From: Bacteroidales bacterium
GTDB taxonomy: Bacteria; Bacteroidota; Bacteroidia; Bacteroidales; Muribaculaceae
Assembly (NCBI GenBank): GCA_004555955.1
Contig: SFJG01000091.1
Span: 1-7,924, forward strand
Length of the DNA: 7,924 bases
Reading direction: 5' to 3'
Shown: one piece after another, positions 5,849-7,924 of the stretch
How positions within the stretch are numbered: position 1 is the first letter of the stretch
How the letters are laid out: each line of letters starts with the position of its first letter
The notes under the pieces: generated by a model
Told to the model about the DNA's origin: nothing
The model's database searches: none
The model's input: the letters and a program-made list of their open reading frames with translations, nothing else
Translations under genes and position numbers: made by a program

Positions 5849-5863
5849 AATAACTCTTCAAAC

Positions 5864-5901
5864 AAAAATTGCACGGGAATCAATTTCTCCGTGCAATTTT
5901 T
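5864..5901. terminator. Strong bidirectional rho-independent terminator
   Basis: AAAAATTGCACGG (5864-5876) pairs perfectly over 13 bp with CCGTGCAATTTTT (5889-5901), leaving a 12-nt loop. On the + strand the stem ends in a run of six T (5897-5902), and on the - strand the A run reads as five T. It lies between two convergent genes, about 215 nt after the AAA-ATPase stop and 70 nt after the hydrolase stop, and should stop transcription from both sides. Confidence 0.9.
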
Positions 5902-5970
5902 TGTGCTCGTTTTGCAATTGGCTGATTGCCGATAGTCGTATTTCCTGTTTTAGCAATACGTTGGGCTCGG

Positions 5971-7293
5971 TTATTTTACGACTTTTTTGTTGCCGATGAT
6001 GTATACGCCGCGGCTGAGACGGTTGTATGCGTCGCGCGGTGACACTTGTCGCATTAATAAGCATCCGTCGATAGTGTAGACGTCAACCGGGGTGTCGTTG
6101 CTCGTTTCGGCGTCGATGCTTTCGACAGCGCCTACAGGTTCGAAGGCGGTGAGCAGGCTCTTGGCTTGCATGGCATAGTACATTCCCGTGTCGGTATGAC
6201 CCTTACCGCTAACGTCCTTTATCTCGTAATTCGTGTAGCCCTGATTTGTTAAGAATTGATTCATGCTTTCCATGTTGACGTAGGGCACCACTTCGTCGTC
6301 GTGAGAGTGGAAAAACACGATGTGGTCGGTGGCGATTGGCGACCAGTCGTCGTAGACGAGCGAATTTTCTTTCAACCATTCGCCGGCAGCTTTCTGTGCC
6401 GCGCTTTCAGGGTTGATAAACTCGTCGGTGAGGATGGCGCTCATCTGTATGCCGGTCTCGGCACTGCCGCCGAAGGTCTGGTAGATAAGGTTGTTAATCT
6501 CCGCTGCTTTATATTTTTTGGAGTCGAACCATTCGGGGATTTTTTCAACAAATTCGGGGCGGAACACGTCGTTGTAGGTGAGCGCGTCGCTGTCGTCGAT
6601 TATGCTGTTGAGGATAAGCGGAATGGCAACCGGGTAGTAAGAAACACCCTCGCCGAACATGCCGTTTAGTTGCGAATACATGTCGTACGGACCGCCGCCG
6701 ATGATGCAATAGTCGATTTTCGGAAGTTCGTCGCTTCTATAGCCTTCAGCCACGAGACGGTTTACCCACATACCGCCATGCCCTCCTTGAGAGTATCCCA
6801 AGTTGGCAACCAAGTTGCCGAAGCTGATACCTTCTTGTCGGAGCAACTCGCGTCCGGCGATAAATGCGTCGATGTCGATGCGAGCGGTGGTGCGGCCTTT
6901 AAGGTAGTTTTGTTGGCGGTCGACGGTTTGTCCGAAGCCGATGCCGTCCGACTCGATGATGATAAAGCCCGAGCCTTGGATGAATCCTTCGAGCGAAAAC
7001 TGTCCCGTTACGTTGGTCGGCCGTTCCGCGTCGGTGGTTATCGTGTAGTGGTTCATCAGGGCAAGACCTTTTGCCTCGTCGGTTTTTTCGTGGAATTTCG
7101 TCGACAAGAAGATAGCCGCCGAAAGCACTATGGGCGTTTCGCCGTCGCTGTCGGTAGTTTGGTAGTTGAAGTCGTAACGCCAAAAGCCCGTGCACTGTGT
7201 GCGGTTGACAATTCCGAGTTGAGGTTGCTCTTGTGCGACACACAATAGAGTAACTATAGTAAGAATAAAAAAGGAGGTAAGTATTCGTTTCAT
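5971..7293 (-). CDS. Secreted alpha/beta hydrolase with type IX-like C-terminal sorting domain
   Basis: A 440-aa predicted serine hydrolase. Residues 1-20 (MKRILTSFFILTIVTLLCVA) form a Sec signal peptide. C18 is preceded by L-L, so it is not a proper lipobox. The nucleophile elbow is G166-Y-S168-Q-G-G, followed by HGGMW. The acid is in FFHSHDDEVVP (D332 or D333) and the histidine is H366 in SGKGHTDTG, giving a complete catalytic triad. A short oxyanion-type segment FIQGSGFIIIESDGIGFG (104-121) comes before it. The GxSQGG elbow and overall order recall secretory lipases (LIP family) and related esterases; the substrate is unknown. Residues ~403-440 (DVYTIDGCLLMRQVS...LSRGVYIIGNKKVVK) match the C-terminal sorting domain of type IX secretion cargo, so export to the cell surface or medium is likely. 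ATG 7291-7293 is preceded by a Bacteroidota-type promoter and a palindrome. Confidence 0.85.
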   Translation of the reverse strand: MKRILTSFFILTIVTLLCVAQEQPQLGIVNRTQCTGFWRYDFNYQTTDSDGETPIVLSAAIFLSTKFHEKTDEAKGLALMNHYTITTDAERPTNVTGQFSLEGFIQGSGFIIIESDGIGFGQTVDRQQNYLKGRTTARIDIDAFIAGRELLRQEGISFGNLVANLGYSQGGHGGMWVNRLVAEGYRSDELPKIDYCIIGGGPYDMYSQLNGMFGEGVSYYPVAIPLILNSIIDDSDALTYNDVFRPEFVEKIPEWFDSKKYKAAEINNLIYQTFGGSAETGIQMSAILTDEFINPESAAQKAAGEWLKENSLVYDDWSPIATDHIVFFHSHDDEVVPYVNMESMNQFLTNQGYTNYEIKDVSGKGHTDTGMYYAMQAKSLLTAFEPVGAVESIDAETSNDTPVDVYTIDGCLLMRQVSPRDAYNRLSRGVYIIGNKKVVK

Positions 7294-7313
7294 ATTTATA
7301 ATATTTTGTTATG

Positions 7314-7345
7314 CAAATATACAAAACGTTTTGTATCAACGCAAT
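7314..7345 (-). promoter_or_regulatory. Promoter of the secreted hydrolase gene
   Basis: Read on the - strand, TATATTTG (7321 to 7314) matches the TAnnTTTG -7 element. ATTG (7345 to 7342), 20 nt further upstream, matches three of four bases of the TTTG -33 element. The -7 box ends 20 nt before the start codon. The 18-bp palindrome at 7319-7336 fills most of the spacer and touches the -7 box. Confidence 0.6.
7319..7336. promoter_or_regulatory. 18-bp perfect palindrome, candidate repressor operator
   Basis: ATACAAAACGTTTTGTAT is its own reverse complement, centred on CG between 7327 and 7328. It overlaps the -7 element and spacer of the hydrolase promoter, where a bound protein would block RNA polymerase. 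The AAACGTTT core with a central CpG is the layout typical of LacI-family operators. Assignment to that family is inference, since no regulator gene is in the window. Confidence 0.55.
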
Positions 7346-7384
7346 AGTTACGGCGCTATTTCCGCGTTTTGTGTGATTGAGTTT

Positions 7385-7924
7385 TTATTCCTTTACGCTC
7401 TTTTTAAGCAATTCATACATAGCCATTCCATGTTCTTCAATAGCCTTTCTGTTCCATCCGTTTGGGTAGTTCTTATGCACTATAAGCAATTTTAAACTTT
7501 CAATAGTACCCGATTTTGAGCCGTTACAAAATGATTGCACATGTGCGGTTTTAACTTCGTACGATTCATTACTTAATGCCGAATTAAGTCCTTGCGAAAT
7601 CATAACAAGGTTTCCAAAACTATCTCGTAAACGTTCGTCTTCCTCTGTGTTATCCCATTTCATCATAGAATTGCTTTGTGGAGTTTGCGGAGCAATATGC
7701 TCTATGCTTCGGTTGCGCTTAAAAATGTAGTTTTCAACAATATCCATCTCAGGAGAATCCTTCTCGAATATCTCGTTACGATGTAACCAGATATAGAAGT
7801 CCAGTCTCCAAAACCAATATCGATTGTCTCCTTGATATGTCAATTTATCATACGGAGGAAGAGGAAAGGCTTCATCTATCTTTTCCTTCAAGGAATCATA
7901 TAGGCGTTGCGCATCGGGCACCCC
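7385..7924 (-). CDS. DUF262/DUF1524 (GmrSD-like) protein, C-terminal part
   Basis: About 179 residues are visible. The frame stays open to the window edge, so the GTG at 7921 is probably internal and the N-terminus lies beyond. The sequence RSIEHIAPQTP (71-81 counted from GTG 7921), then SFGNLVMISQGLNSALSN (101-118) and SYEVKTAHV, is the DUF1524 HNH-type nuclease pattern: H75 in EHI.PQ, the GNL motif at 103-105, and N113 with N118. Full-length proteins normally add an N-terminal DUF262 (ParB/Srx-like) domain and reach about 550-700 aa. GmrS/GmrD-type enzymes of this family cut modified phage DNA, and many relatives are uncharacterised. It ends 92 nt upstream of the hydrolase start on the same strand, with no terminator between. 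Family call is good; function as a restriction factor is inferred. Confidence 0.8.
   Translation of the reverse strand, partial: GVPDAQRLYDSLKEKIDEAFPLPPYDKLTYQGDNRYWFWRLDFYIWLHRNEIFEKDSPEMDIVENYIFKRNRSIEHIAPQTPQSNSMMKWDNTEEDERLRDSFGNLVMISQGLNSALSNESYEVKTAHVQSFCNGSKSGTIESLKLLIVHKNYPNGWNRKAIEEHGMAMYELLKKSVKE

Larger units (their letters stand above)
5649..5970. other. Intergenic stretch between convergent genes
   Basis: About 320 bases separate the stop of the AAA-ATPase gene from the stop of the hydrolase on the other strand. It holds a possible 44-codon ORF (5714-5848) and one strong stem-loop terminator (5864-5901). A 12-bp palindrome GAGCATATGCTC lies at 5693-5704 and an AAAAATTTTT tract at 5670-5679. 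Palindromes of this size are expected by chance in a window this long. I see no promoter consensus and no structured RNA I recognise. Confidence 0.6.

Noticed and set aside
6256..7248. Two long + strand open frames (137 and 192 aa) inside the hydrolase region
   Set aside because: They are antisense to the hydrolase. The - strand frame has a signal peptide, catalytic triad and sorting domain, while the + strand products are valine-rich low-complexity translations of its complement.
1..7924. CRISPR arrays, tRNA or rRNA genes, insertion sequences
   Set aside because: No regularly spaced repeats, cloverleaf-like or rRNA-like segments, or transposase frames were seen on either strand.

Overview
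The window looks like a metagenomic or isolate contig from a gut-type Bacteroidales bacterium (Bacteroidota), possibly Muribaculaceae or Prevotellaceae. The evidence is: Bacteroidota-type promoters (TTTG - about 19 nt - TAnnTTTG), a DUF4286-ruvC pair, a secreted hydrolase ending in a type IX secretion-like C-terminal domain, and AAA-ATPase/PD-(D/E)XK proteins that are numerous in this order. The exception is the first ~590 bases. They encode a protein that looks like a cargo or backbone protein of Clostridia integrative elements, with strong Firmicutes-style ribosome binding sites.

Layout. (1) 1-577: DUF5697-like mobile-element protein, + strand. (2) 590-1186: C-terminal half of a DUF234-type ATPase, lacking its P-loop, joined directly behind the first gene. 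This is either an insertion or recombination scar or an assembly chimera. (3) 1206-3913: a compact six-gene + strand operon with a near-consensus promoter: diacylglycerol/undecaprenol kinase, PAP2 phosphatase, GNAT acetyltransferase, DUF4286 protein, RuvC, and a YgbA-type ('nitrous oxide-stimulated promoter' family) cysteine-rich protein. Three of the junctions are 4-bp stop/start overlaps. (4) 4080-5648: a complete AAA-ATPase-like/PD-(D/E)XK protein with its own promoter. (5) 5649-5970: a non-coding stretch with a possible 44-aa ORF and a strong bidirectional terminator. (6) 5971-7293, - strand: a secreted alpha/beta hydrolase with a complete Ser-Asp-His triad and a sorting-type C-terminus. 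An 18-bp perfect palindrome overlaps its promoter. (7) 7385-7924, - strand: the C-terminal part of a DUF262/DUF1524 (GmrSD-like) protein with an HNH-type motif, cut by the window edge.

How the genes relate. The kinase and PAP2 protein form a plausible polyprenyl-lipid phosphorylation/dephosphorylation pair. DUF4286 and RuvC are translationally coupled. The accessory genes on both sides (DUF234 ATPase fragment, AAA/PD-(D/E)XK protein, DUF1524 protein) all carry nuclease-like folds, as is common in variable regions. I see no complete known defence system, CRISPR array, tRNA or rRNA. The most unusual sequence signals are the junction near 577-600, a 24-bp perfect palindrome inside the PAP2 signal-peptide codons, and the palindromic candidate operator upstream of the secreted hydrolase.
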